Part shown: positions 23,241-35,068 of the stretch, piece after piece
Numbering within the stretch: the first letter of the stretch is position 1
Layout of the letters: each line of letters starts with the position of its first letter
NCBI GenBank assembly: GCA_941918925.1
Contig: OW799234.1
Coordinates: 113,063,128-113,127,127, forward strand
Source of the DNA: Phyto melanocephala
Taxonomy: Eukaryota > Arthropoda > Insecta > Diptera > Rhinophoridae
Reading direction: 5' to 3'
Length of the DNA: 64,000 nucleotides
Notes under the pieces: generated by a model
The model's input: only the letters and a program-made list of their open reading frames with translations
Database searches by the model: none
What the model was told of the DNA's origin: nothing
Made by a program: the position numbers and the translations under genes

Positions 23241-24412
23241 TCTGTTTTTGATTTTAGCGGTTTTTTCAATTTGTTTTTTATTGGATTCATCCATTTACTG
23301 GTGCAACAAAGCCCTGATATATATTTATTTTAATAATTTGCTTATTCTCTTTGGCTTTTAAAAGAATGCAAACAATAAAAAGTAAATAAAATATGATGTT
23401 TTTACTTGTTGTTGTTATTTATATTTTAAATCCAAAATAATAAATTTTAATGAATCTATTGAATAGAGGATAAAGTCTGTTTTTGAGAGAACCGGAAAAT
23501 TTATAAATTGATTTCTTCAATGGCATACTGAACCTAGTTAAGACCTTTAATGTTTATATTTCCTAGTTGCGCAATTGTATGCCTTAACATAGCATTATAC
23601 GTTTTATGAATTAATTAGATTTATTTCTAAATTTAAACCTTCAAGCTACAGCCTTGTCAGTATATTCATTCCTAATTCTTTGCCTTTTTGAGAAAAATCT
23701 TAATAAACAATACAAATTGCCATTAATATGTATTTTACATACAATATTTATAATACAAATTTATTTTTAGTTTATAATTTAAAAGTAATGTAAGCTTACA
23801 AGTATTTTTATTGTAATGACATTTTGATTTGTATCGTAATCGATTTTTTCTTTTTTTTTGGATTTTGTTCTTAACAGCATTCCACAAAGTTCTTATTAAA
23901 ATGAACATACATATTTCATGTTTATCTAGACAAATGATGCCATTAAATATTTCCAATTCGGTTTTTTTCTTTTTTCTTTTTTTTGTTTTTTTGTATAAGA
24001 GTATTATATGCTTTTGTAATATATGTTGTTGTGATTGTTATTGTTAGAAAGACCAACAACAAATGGTAAATTGTTTTTGTCTAACGAAGTACAAACAAAA
24101 TGAATCTACAGCAGAAGTCAACCACACAGTGATTTTTGTTTAGAAACAGATATTTTTTTTCGTTCCGAAAGTTTGCATGAAAATAAACTTGTATTTCAAA
24201 AAAGGAACAAACCGAAACCTCAACAATAATTGTATTTGCCTGTGTGGTGTGTATCTGTTAGTGGGGATGAGTGTATTTGAGGTTGTGATTGTGTAAAGTA
24301 AATTTGCATACTTTATAGGACTGCCATATTGTTTACTTTTTAAGAGTTTTAAGTATAACGGGTGTTTGTATTTTTAAAGGTGAATTTATGTAAAGTGTTT
24401 TTATATAACATA
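23241..24412. other. AT-rich spacer, no gene seen
   Basis: Long T-rich stretches near 23850 and 23965; no supported frame or repeat. Confidence 0.5.
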
Positions 24413-25319
24413 CTAGAAAAGCTCGGCGCGCATTGCTACGTCCCTTAATTAAACTAAATAGTCATAACAGCTAAATATGTGTTCAAAGTTTCAGAAAAAT
24501 CGGTGAAGTTTAAGTAGCTGAATATGATAATCTTTTTTATGGGCGTGACACTGCCCACGTTTTTAATCAAGAAATTGTAAAGTCATGACAGCTTAATATG
24601 TGTAAAAAGTTTCAGAAAAATCGGTCCAGTGTAAGTACCTCAAAATTATATTTTTTGTATGGGCGTGGCACTGCCCACTTTTCTAATTACGGAATTATAT
24701 AGTCATAACAGCTCAATATGTGTGCAAAGTTTCAGAAAAATCGGTCCAGTGCAAGTATCTCAAAAGTATAAAATTTTTTTTTAATGGGCGTGGCCCTGCC
24801 CACTTTTCTAATCACAAAATTATATGGTTATGACAGCTTAGTATGTGTGCAAAGTTTCAGAAAAATCGGTGCAGTGCAAGTACCTCAAAATCATACCTTT
24901 TTTATGGGCGTGGCCCACCCACTTTTCTAATCACGAAATTATATAGTCATGACAGCTCAATATGTGTGAAAAGTTTCAGAAATATTGGTCAAGTTCAAAA
25001 AGCTAAAAATGATAACTAATTTTTTATGGGCGTGTCCCCGCCCACTTTTTTAATCACGAAATTATATAGTCATGACAGCTCAATATGTGTGAAAAGTTTC
25101 AGAAATATTGGTCAAGTGCAAAAAGCTAAAAATGATAACTAATTTTTTATGGGCGTGGCACCGCCCACTTTTTTCCACCCATAAACACTCCCTGGAATGT
25201 GTACAACAACTTCCTAAAGTTTGAGTCCGATCGGTTTTACAGTTTCGGAGTCTATAGTTAACACACACGCACACACACACACCCACACACAGACAGAGTT
25301 TCACTTTTATATATATAGA
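24413..25319 (-). mobile_element. Non-autonomous Helitron with six internal repeat units
   Basis: Read on the minus strand it starts TCTATATATATAAAAGTGAA and ends with a GC-rich segment (CAATGCGCGCCGAGC) and CTAG, between host A and T. Those are Helitron hallmarks: 5' TC, 3' CTRR and an A-T target. The interior holds six units of about 120 bp, each with 'agtcatgacagctcaatatg', 'aagtttcagaaaaatcggt' and 'gggcgtggcactgcccact'. A (CA)n run lies near the TC end. Shorter relatives are at 45360-45870 and 47742-48197. Confidence 0.8.
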
Positions 25320-25470
25320 TTACTTGGCAGTTTACTTTTCTTAAAAATTTTAACGAATCTTGTTATTAACGTTAAATATTACACAACAATAACATGGTAT
25401 GTTTACACCTTTTTACTCGTTAGCATACGCATATTACGCGTATATACGCGTATTCTATATTTGTAAATTT

Positions 25471-25545
25471 ACAGTTTTATTTATTTGAAGGTAATAAAAA
25501 CGCTCTCCTCTCTCTCTCCTCTTTGTTTTTGTAACATGCGATGTA
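25471..25545 (-). mobile_element. Diverged fragment of the 43.3-kb MITE
   Basis: The stretch 'ttatttgaaggtaataaaaacgctctcct' and then 'tttgtttttgtaac' matches, reversed, the core and inner terminal repeat of the MITE at 43326-43587. Its ends are too decayed to place. Confidence 0.5.
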
Positions 25546-25639
25546 TTAGATTTACGCTTATATAGACATACCGATAAATAATTTTTTTTTCCATTTTTGA
25601 TTTATTTCGGGTCCTTTTTCGAAACAAAAGTGATTTCCT

Positions 25640-25990
25640 GGTTATTAATCTAATCTAGTAATCTACTACAGGCGTTTTCTCTGGACTAGAAATGAGTCTC
25701 CCAAACTGTTAAAGAAGTTTTATTAGTTAATATACTTGTTTTACTATTCATGTTCTCATAATGCATGGATATATCCGCTATAATCGTGCGATCCACAACC
25801 CTGACCACCATCACTCGACTATTGCACTATATTGGCATATCATCTTCCTAACCTCTTTACATAGAGAAGGTCCAGGATTCTCCAATGGCCTAGTCAGAGG
25901 TGTTGGTAGCAACTCTATATCGGTGGGTATGCATGGACATCCCGTCCAGAAAACTTACCCCAGCGGTTTCTTATGTATACTTTAGTAGTT
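25640..25990 (-). pseudogene. Decayed RNase H region of the 5.4-6.2 kb retrotransposon family
   Basis: DNA-level match to 5480-6170: 'gcgttttctctggactag', then 'atgcatggatatatccgctat', 'cccgac/ctcgac tattgcactatat', and 'taacctctttacatagag' with 'ccaggattctcc'. The reading frame is lost. Confidence 0.6.
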
Positions 25991-28269
25991 TTTTGCGAGT
26001 TTTTTTTTTGCAAATTTCCTAAAAATCAGTTTCACACTTACGAAAATTCTTATTCAGAGAATATTTTTTTTCAAATGTGTTTCGCAACCAACGTAGTAAT
26101 CGAGCTCATCATACTGCGACTAAGTCGCGACTCTTTTCACTTTTGAAAAGAGCTGAGTAGGTTCCCTTTGTTTAGTTTTTTTTTTTAGCTTTTTAGAGAA
26201 CAGAGCTTAGTTTGGTTTTGATAAATAGTACAATTTTTGAGTTGTATCAAAAGAATTTTATTGCAGAATATACTTAGTAGTCAATGCTAAGATGATTCTT
26301 ATGATTCTTAAAAAAAAAAACAACTAAATATAACTGAAAAAGAAAAGTTCGAATGAAAGAACTGAGCCATTCCTTGTGCTCGCAAACAGCCAAAGTAACA
26401 ATGAGTGATTGATTTGAAAAACAATAAATTTGTATAACTAAAGCGTGCAACTGAGAATATAATGTGACAATTGTGATCAGATCGTTACAATTGGTTTTCA
26501 TTAAAAAGTGTTGCGAATTAAGTAATCAGATATATTACTAAATATAAATTTATTTCGATCGTAGATTGACATAAACTGCTATAAAATTGGATCTAAAAAA
26601 TGGTGTAGTAAAAGAAAACTTTTTTGATTGTTCTCTACCTTTTCGCGGCCTCTGAGTGCAACAACAATTTCTAACAAGGTAATAGTTGTTGACTTTAAGA
26701 GCATACGTTTCAGGTTAGCAATAGTTTATAATAAGTTTATTAACTTTTGCTCAATAATATGTTCGCATCGTTGATAAGAAGATACATGAAATCTGGTAAC
26801 ACTATTTAATCTACCGTTATCAAAAGTAAAAAAACAAATTTGTAAATTATACCTTTAAGTATGTGTATATGCATGTATGTGCTTGGTTTGTCATTATGTA
26901 ATTTATTGTGTTATTTAAGGATATTTGTTTAAATCCCTTTTATGTTTTAAATTTATTTTTTATAACAGAAAATTACTTAAAAGAAATGCCAGAAACAGAA
27001 GAAAAAAATATATTTCGGATTTGTAAGTTTTAAATAATGTTTATTTTCTTTGTTAACTGATTACATTTTGTATTGAAGTTGTTTTCCTTTGTTAAGAAAG
27101 TTGGTTATTTTTGTCATTTGTCCCTTTAAGGATTTAAAAGAAATTACGTTACATTGTTTAATATAAGGTTTGTAAAGTATTATTTAAAATAAAAAAAAGC
27201 TCTTGTTGTGGTTGTTGTAATTTTTTCAACTTACAAGAGATACAAGACAAAACAAATTGTGTCTGATATCGAAACGCAATAATGTCAATTTTAATTTTGT
27301 TTCTTCAATCTGTTTTGGTAAAAGCAAAAATCTGTAACACATTAAGCCCAAATAAGGTTAATTCAGTGACACAAACAGTATAAAAAGGATTTATTGCCTT
27401 GTTACATTTTCCTTTTTTTTTTATTTCAAACATTGTTTTATAATAGCATTTGAAAGAGGAATTTGTCGCTGATTATTTCTATGCTTTTCTTCTAACACCG
27501 TGTAAATCTGATAAACATCAAGAAAGAAAAAATAAAAGCAAAAGGGTTGCTAAAAATAACAAAAAAAAAAATTTTTTTTTGTTTAAAGTAAATATAAGTT
27601 AATTTAATTTACGAAAATGTGCAAATTAAAGTTTTTTTATGTTTTAAATGCTTTTAAGTGCTGAAATAATAAAATATTTTTCTTCTTTATGGAAATTATA
27701 AAAATTTTATGAAACAAATTAGCTTTTTGTGCCTTTTAACATTTTTCCCTTAATTACTGTTTTGTTTAAATCTTTTAAATTTTTTTTGGTTAACAAAAGG
27801 TTGGGATTGAATCAAAGGTATATGCTAATGTAAATAATATTTTTCGTTTTAGTTATGTATATTTTAAAATTAAGGTAAAAAAAGAGAGGCGCCTTTTAGA
27901 AATAAAATCGCATTTAAAAATTTGTATCTTTAAATAATGTGGGGAAATGCTAACGCCCAAATAAGGATCAGTACTAACACTCAGTTTTTTTAATTAAAAA
28001 TTGTATATAAAAAAATCATAAATTACAAATGATTGTAATATGATATAATTGAAAATCGTTGTTTTCATTGCCGCTTAATTAATACCTATTTGCAACAAAA
28101 GAGGTCTTCATTAATTAATTATAAGTTCAAGAAATTGTTCTATACTAGCCAAATGACTTAATTATCTGTTAGTGAAAAAATATTCAACAATTTTTTTTTT
28201 AGTATATCGGCGCATTTATTTGGCTTAAGTTTAAAAGTATTTCAAGTTTATTGAAAGTATTATATATAA
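25991..28269. other. AT-rich spacer, no gene seen
   Basis: No frame above background, no recognised repeat or RNA gene. Confidence 0.5.
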
Positions 28270-30434
28270 GCAAGTAAGAGCACTATATTCGGCTGTGCCG
28301 AATCTTTTATACCCACCACCAATTTTGTGTACATTTAAAGCACAATATTTATTATTTTGTTAATCGCTATAGAATAATCTCTTTATAATAAAATATGTAT
28401 CACTTTCTTTGTAGAGGGTGGTTAAATTTTAAGGGCCCATGTTGAAGGTGAACTACACCTAGTCTTTAAATTTGTTTTCTGCATTTCACTTGACATTTCT
28501 CAATCTCAAACTTACTCAATTTGATCCGTGGAAAGATACGCAAATGAGCAACGCTTTAAAGTTATTCAGGTTTTTTATAAAAATGGGCGTTCAAATCAAA
28601 ATGCATTTTGTGCACTTCGTAATTCTTTTGATCAACATAATCGTTCAAATTCGTCCACAATCGGGAAAATTGTAAAACATATTTAAATTTCTGCAAAACA
28701 GGTCTGTATAAAATGTTAGAAAATCTGTGAATGCCTTCTTAGTTCGTTGAATGGGAACCATTGCTGTTTTTTGCGATAGTGTGGCAAAAGAGCAGTCAAC
28801 CTCGACCCATTATCGTGCCCAACAATTGAGCATCAACATTGTCATTGAAAATTTGGACCATCAGATAGAGGAGTGGCGCCAAGGATGGTGGGGGGGTCAT
28901 TTGGCCTATATTTTGTTAAATACATAATTGAACCGTACAAATATTATCATTATAAAAAGAAATGATAATAATTTCCTAAATAATTTGTTTTTTATTTAAA
29001 TTCAACATCAGCCCTTAAAATTTAACCTCACTTCGATATGCTATTAAAATGCTTTTGTAAATGTAGTCTTTCAATGAAAGTGGCCATTAAAGTAGGCGTA
29101 TCAATAAAGTTGCTGCTAATAAATACAACTTAGATATTTCAATATAGTCCTTTATTTTCCCAAAAACTTTGTCAATAGAGAAATTACATGAATTTAAGGT
29201 AAGCCGTTGTATGGGAGGTAGGCGTTAAAGTGGCCGTGTCACCTAAACTTTTTGGCACAACAATAACATTGATTAGAAGGATATACGTAGCAAATTTGAT
29301 CATCATACCTCTAATTTTGGCGGTTTTATGAGCTTTTAAATTTCATTAACGGTAGATTACGTGAAAAGTGGGCGTTATAGTAGACGTGTCAAAGTTGTTT
29401 TTGCGAATGAGTACAACTTAGGTGTTTCAATATAGCCCTTTATTATTCCAAAATCATTATTAGTAGAGAAATTAGAGGAATTTTGAGTAAAACGTTATAT
29501 GGGAGGTGGGCGTAAAAGTGGGCGTGGCAACTTAATTTTCTAGCACAGTAATGACATTGCCTAGGGGGATATACGTAGCAAATTTTATCATCATACCTCT
29601 TATTTTGGCGGTTTTATGAGCTTTTAAATTACATTAACGGTATATAACGTGAAAAGTGGGCGTTATAGTAGGCGTGTCAAAGTTATTTTTGCGAATGAGT
29701 ACAACTTAGGTGTTTCAATATAGCCCTTTATTATTCCAAAATCTTTATTAATAGAGAAATTCTATGAATTTTAGGTAAAACGTTATATGGGAGGTGGGCG
29801 TAAAAGTGGGCGTGACACATTGATTTTCCGTTACAAAAAAGCGTCTCACCAATAAGCAAAGTGTGCAAAATTTCAGAGTCGTGCATTCAATTTTGTTGCT
29901 TTTATGACGTTTTTGTTTTTAAATATACCGAAAAATACACTGTGCGGTATAAATTTTCGTACATTTTGATCGATAACTCCTCTCCTAATGCATAGATTTA
30001 GACAGTTTTCGGGAAAAAATATTGTTTTTACTCAGGAAATATATATTCGAAGTTTCATGAGTCTACGTTAATGCGTTTGGACACAATTCCATTTTATTCG
30101 ATGTTTGAAGGACACGGTTTTTTCGACCTACTCTTGCTTTTCGAGCTATAACTCTCTTCCTAATATTCCAATTTAGCCCATTTTCAATACCAAACAAACC
30201 TTGTCTATAAGAAAGATTCTGGCAAAATTTGAGCCCCCTAGCTTTTTCGGTGCGACCTCTATCGTGCTTTCAACAGACGGACAGACGGACGGACATAGCT
30301 AGATCGTCATAAAATCAAACCCTGATTCAGAATATATATACTTTATGGGGTCTAAAATGGATATTTCGATGTGTTACAAACGGAACGACAAAATGAATAT
30401 ACCCCCACCATTTTTTTGGTGGCGGGTATAAAAA
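28270..30434 (-). mobile_element. DINE-1-like element, copy B, complete
   Basis: Reverse-oriented full copy: the complement of the 3' hairpin stands at 28270-28310 (CAAGTAAGAGC, TATTCGGCTGTGCCGAAT) and the complement of the 5' hairpin at 30400-30434. The body has three 'gggaggtgggcgtaaaagtgggcg' blocks and is close to copy A throughout, including the same nested MITE. It is longer than A because it has an extra internal block. Confidence 0.9.
28414..29029 (+). mobile_element. Mariner-type MITE nested in DINE copy B
   Basis: Starts GAGGGTGGTTAAATTTTAAG after TA and ends with the complement. The right end has decayed and lost its TA. A 67-aa frame (28472-28675) covers the transposase N-terminus, and a later stretch reads NLDHQIEEWRQGWWGGHLAY, a remnant of the C-terminal tail. 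Everything between, including the whole catalytic core, is deleted. It occupies the same internal site as the MITE in copy A. Confidence 0.85.
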
Positions 30435-30513
30435 TTATAATGGAATACTGAACGTACTCTTCAGTTTGTTTGGAGATTAAAAAAAATAAAAATAATATAA
30501 GAAACGATGTGTA

Positions 30514-30910
30514 CAAGGTGGGCCAAAAGAAATTACCCTATTGGAAGATGCTCTTATTTTTGCAAATGGCGGCCAATGTCAAATCTGTTTTGACATTTGT
30601 GAACTACACAGATGTAGAATACAAGTGAACAAGCCATGGAGCGATACACTCTCCAAGAAAGCAGAATAATCGTGTCGAGGTCACAGTGGACGATTTTTCA
30701 ACCAAAATCATGAGTGATTCTGAGGCACCAAAAATCCACAAGTAATGCACGAGGAGCCCTTACACCCGCTCAAGGAGACTGCATGGTGTCCTGTTCACGC
30801 TAGATCCCTCCAACAGGCCATTTTTTTCGAGGACTCCGCTGCTTAAATGACAAGAGTAAACGGTGCGCACTATGGGGCCATGTTAGCCACGTTTTTTCCA
30901 CCGAAATTGT
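30514..30910 (+). pseudogene. 5' end and core remnant of a mariner
   Basis: The end CAAGGTGGGCCAAAAG follows TA at 30512-30513. The frame starts MERYTLQESRIIVSR at 30635, is then deleted, and resumes as HEEPLHPLKETAWC, IFFEDSAA and VNGAHYGAMLATFF before being cut off. No right-hand end was found. Its terminus resembles those of the mariners at 45.3 kb and 55.0 kb. Confidence 0.75.
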
Positions 30911-32274
30911 TTTATTTTAATTAAAATGATATCTCAAACTTTAACAACAAATTAACACCTAATTAAAATTTTGTACGATGTCTCAAGACAGAAGTAATGT
31001 TGTAAAGGTAACACACGACTTGTTTGTATTAGCAATGTAGAATTTGACAAGTCAGATTTAAAAAACATGCAGTGTAGTAGCTCCTTTACTCGTTTTCAAT
31101 GAAATTAATGTTTTCAGAAATAGAATGTAAACATGTTTTGAATGTCTATTTCGGTTTAAATGTTCTATTTCATCGTTGTTCCAATTCAACTTTATTTAAT
31201 TCCATTGACTTATTTCCGTTTCGTTATATTCTTTACTATTTTTCTCATTAAACATAACACATATTTTTGAAGGCATGTATTCTATAATCACAGAGTAATA
31301 AACACACACTTTTTTATGTTTAACAGGATTGCTTTTAAGCCATTTAATGCATGCGTTTACGTTTTGGCGTACGCCTTTTATTAAACTATAGAAGACGTGA
31401 TTTAAAAATGTTTCCGAATAAATGGTGACTTATTTTTTATCTCAGGACATTATTTTTTATTTCACAACTAAATCAGATACAATGGTAATTTCTTTAATCT
31501 TGTTAGTTATATTTTAAAAATGTATATTTATAAAGCTTTGGGCAATAAACTTATACGAAATGAAGAAATTAAATTAAAAAGTTTTCATTTACCTAAAACT
31601 TAATTGGCTACAGCCAGCTTTCAGTTATTGCCCTTTTTTGTGGTCCCCAGCCACCACCTGCACTCAGTATTCCTTATCAACTTATTACAATGTTGCGGTT
31701 GTCTTTAAGATAATTATGTGGCTGACTTAATGCGGCAACGATTACAACTAACGACGGCTGTAGTCATGTAGCTATGAAGCCTGCTGTTTATGGCATAAAG
31801 GTGTATAAAATTAATGTGTTTTAAAGTTGTTAAAAAAACTATTAAAAAAAGTACTAAGCCTGATTTCCCTCGTCTAAAATTTCTGTCAGAAATGCAATGG
31901 TTTAGCTTAATATTTTTGTGCATGTGGTAACATTGAAATTGGCAGCTGTCACATATGTTTATTACAACTCTTAGAAACGGAGCGAACAACGTCTTTTTTA
32001 TTTATGATAACTTGTTAAAAAAATAGAAAAGTTATGCTAAGATCGCTTACAATTTTCGAAGATATTTCACTGGAGAAGGTACAACTAATTGGTCAACCAT
32101 TGCAACCATTTCATTCCCTTTGTTCTTAAGTATGTCAATTTTTGTTGCGTTATGCTTGTTACGTAATAAACAATTACAAAAATGCCAGACTAAAAAATTT
32201 GTCAAAAGTTGCACATATACTACTTAATTGTTTGTACAAAAAAAAAAACTCTTTCTTATATAATGATCAGTTGT
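30911..32274. other. AT-rich spacer, no gene seen
   Basis: No supported frame; the 91-aa minus-strand frame at 31.7-32.0 kb has no recognisable content. Confidence 0.5.
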
Positions 32275-33290
32275 AAAGTAGTTAAATTTTAAGGGCCGAT
32301 GTTGAGCTTTGAATAAAACGCAAATTATTTAGGAAATAAGTGCAATTTCTTTTCATTATGATAATATTGTTATGGTTCAAATATATATGGAACGAAATAT
32401 ATAAAAAAATATATTAAAAAAATGTAAAAAACTGCTTCGGTTATGGATAGCAAGACCCCTGTGTATCAACGTACTGGTCGAACTCTAGAGCATGTTGCTG
32501 TTATAAACGAGAGTGTTGCCGTAAAACCAAAAGCATCAATCTGGCATTGTTTTCAACAACTTAAAATTTCTTAAATCAGTATGCAGCGAATTTTGACAAA
32601 AGACCTCCTCCACCTTCATATGGATTAAATTTAGCTTAACCGGGACCTTAGACCAGCGGAGTACGAAAGCGCTAGCATTTATTCAATGGTTGATAGAGCA
32701 AAGTAAACACAATGCTAATTTTTCGCTAAAAGTCATCTCTTCCGACGGAGAGCCTTTTTATCTGAATGGTTACGCCAACATACAATATTAGTGATTGAAT
32801 TTGGGGCTCATATAAGCTTTAAGCAACTAATAAGTAATATATATACCTACAACGAGCAACAGTCTGGTGTGGATTTTGTTCAAACGGCGTGATTGGGTCT
32901 TAGTTTTATTTAAAGGCCGAAATTTCAGTAACTTTGAATAGTATATGTTACATGAGTATAATAATAGAGTTAACGTAACATTAATCTGGACGACATGATA
33001 TTTAAACGAGGTGACGCCATTTGCCACACGGCCCAATATTCCATTCCATTTATTGCAGCAACGATTTTTGGAACGAATTAACTCAAGAAATTCTGATGTC
33101 AACTGGTTACCAAGATTTTGAGATCTAACGCCGTACTATTTTTTACTTAAAATGCGAGATTATCAATGAGATACAGCCAAATTTCTATGAAAAGTTTAAG
33201 AAGCTAACGCTCGAGCGGTGGAGGCAATTTGACAGATTTTTTTTTCCGTACTCAATCGAAACATGTCTTCTTAACAATATAACAAAAAAG
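32275..33290 (+). pseudogene. Decayed DD41D-type mariner transposase with an inverted end
   Basis: After the end-like 'ttaaattttaagggccgatgttga' the plus strand gives, with frame shifts, RTLEHVAVINESVAVKPKAS (second helix-turn-helix), SMQRILTKDLHLHPY, FIQWLIEQSKHNANFSLKVI with SSDGEPFYLNGYAN (first catalytic Asp), GDAICHTA (second Asp) and NSDVNWLPRF-DLTPYYF (third Asp region). The left 125 bp match the complement of the 3' untranslated part of the 2.1-kb and 28.4-kb MITEs, not their 5' part. The copy is therefore rearranged. It supplies the transposase core those MITEs lack. Confidence 0.75.
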
Positions 33291-34534
33291 GTTTAGAATT
33301 ATCTTTAAAAATACGAGTGTTTGTTTTATGACTAAAAAGAATTTTTACTAGGAATCCTTTTAGTTAGCATTATGTAGCAGTTTTTATACCCGCCACCAAA
33401 AAAAATGGTGGGGGTATATTCATTTTGTCATTCCGTTTGTAACACATCGAAAGATCCATTTTAGACCCAATAAAGTTTATATATTCTTAATCGATGTTTT
33501 ATTTTATGACGATCTAGCCATGTCCATCCGTTCTTCCGCTGGTCTCTCCGTCCGTTTGTCCGTCTGTCCGTCTGTTGAAAGCACGGGAGCTCAAATTTTG
33601 CCAGAATATTTTTTATACACAAGGTTTGGTTGAGGCTAAATAGGCTAGATCGGAATATTAGGAAGAGAATTATAGCTCGTAATGCAAGAATAGGTCAAAA
33701 ACACCGTGTCCTTCCAACATCGAATAAAAATTAATTGTGTCCAAGCGCATTAACGTACAGTCATGAAACTTTTTTTTAAAAAATAGCTTTAATTTATGCC
33801 TCGGGAAATGAGTTACAGATCAAAATATTCCAAAGTTTATAACGCACAGTGTACTTTGCGGGATATATTTAAAATTTGAAACCTAATAAAACTGACAAAA
33901 TTAGATGTACAATTCTGAAATTTTGCATCCATTGCTTTTTGGTCAACGGCTTTGTTCTAACGGAAAATAAATGTTACAAATAAAAGTATGATGATGAAAT
34001 TTGCTTCATATATCCTTCTAGTCAATGTCGTTAATATGCCGAAAAATTAAGGTGACACACCCACTTTAACGCCTACCTCCCATATAACGGTTCAACTTAA
34101 GTTCATATAATTTCTGTATGGACAAATATTTTGGAATAGTAACTGACTAAAATGAAATATCTCCGTTTTATTTATTAGCAGAAACTACTATGACACCCCT
34201 TCTTTAATGTCCGCTTTCATTAAAAGACTAAATTTACGAAAACATTTTACTAGCATATCGCAGTTATACAAATAAAGTGATACATATTTTAGTATAAAGA
34301 GATTATTGCATAGCGATTACTGTTCCCTACAAGAACAATGACGGTCATTTGATGCATCATCTGATGGTCATTGCTGATGGGTATATACATCAGAAGTTTC
34401 TATCATTTTATTAAGGGCAATATGAAAAAACTGATGTAAACATTCGTGTACGTGTGATTTTGTTTCTCTCTCATACTTGTGGATTTCGTAAACTAGAAAA
34501 ACATATATCTGAACTGCTCACTCCACAGTATTTT

Positions 34535-34884
34535 ACTAATCAGTACTGATGTAAACATCGTCAGAGCTGACTAATCAGTACTGATGTAAACATCGTCAGA
34601 GCTGACTAATCAGTACTGATGGAAACATCGTCAGAGCTGACTAATCAGTACTGATGGAAACATCGTCAGAGCTGACTAATCAGTACTGATGGAAACATCG
34701 TCAGAGCTGACTAATCAGTACTGATGTAAACATCGTCAGAGCTGACTAATCAGTACTGATGGAAACATCGTCAGAGCTGACTAATCAGTACTGATGGAAA
34801 CATCGTCAGAGCTGACTAATCAGTACTGATGGAAACATCGTCAGAGCTGACTAATCAGTACTGATGTAAAAACCAGTCATAGCT
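34535..34884 (+). repeat. Ten-copy 35-bp subterminal tandem repeat
   Basis: Unit ACTAATCAGTACTGATG(T/G)AAACATCGTCAGAGCTG, 35 bp, repeated ten times with almost no change except a T/G switch at one position; the last copy is altered. Each unit contains the 10-bp palindrome TCAGTACTGA. It starts about 210 bp from the left end. Arrays of short subterminal repeats are the transposase-binding sites of CACTA elements; binding here is an inference. Confidence 0.92.
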
Positions 34885-35068
34885 GACTGGTAAATCATTT
34901 ATAAAGAAAAGATTTTGCTTTTTATTTTTAAAAAATATTTTAAATATTTTATTTAAAATTCATATTTTAATACAAAACAAAAAATAAATAAAAATCATTA
35001 TTATAATTCAAAAATTCAAAAATTCAAAATAATTCAAAAAATAAATTAAAAATTAAATTATAAAAAAA

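Noticed and set aside
25221..25466. 81-aa frame with a His-Thr run
   Set aside because: The run is the (CA)n microsatellite at the end of the Helitron.
34535..34884. CRISPR-like array of regular repeats
   Set aside because: The 35-bp units abut without unique spacers and lie in a eukaryotic transposon.
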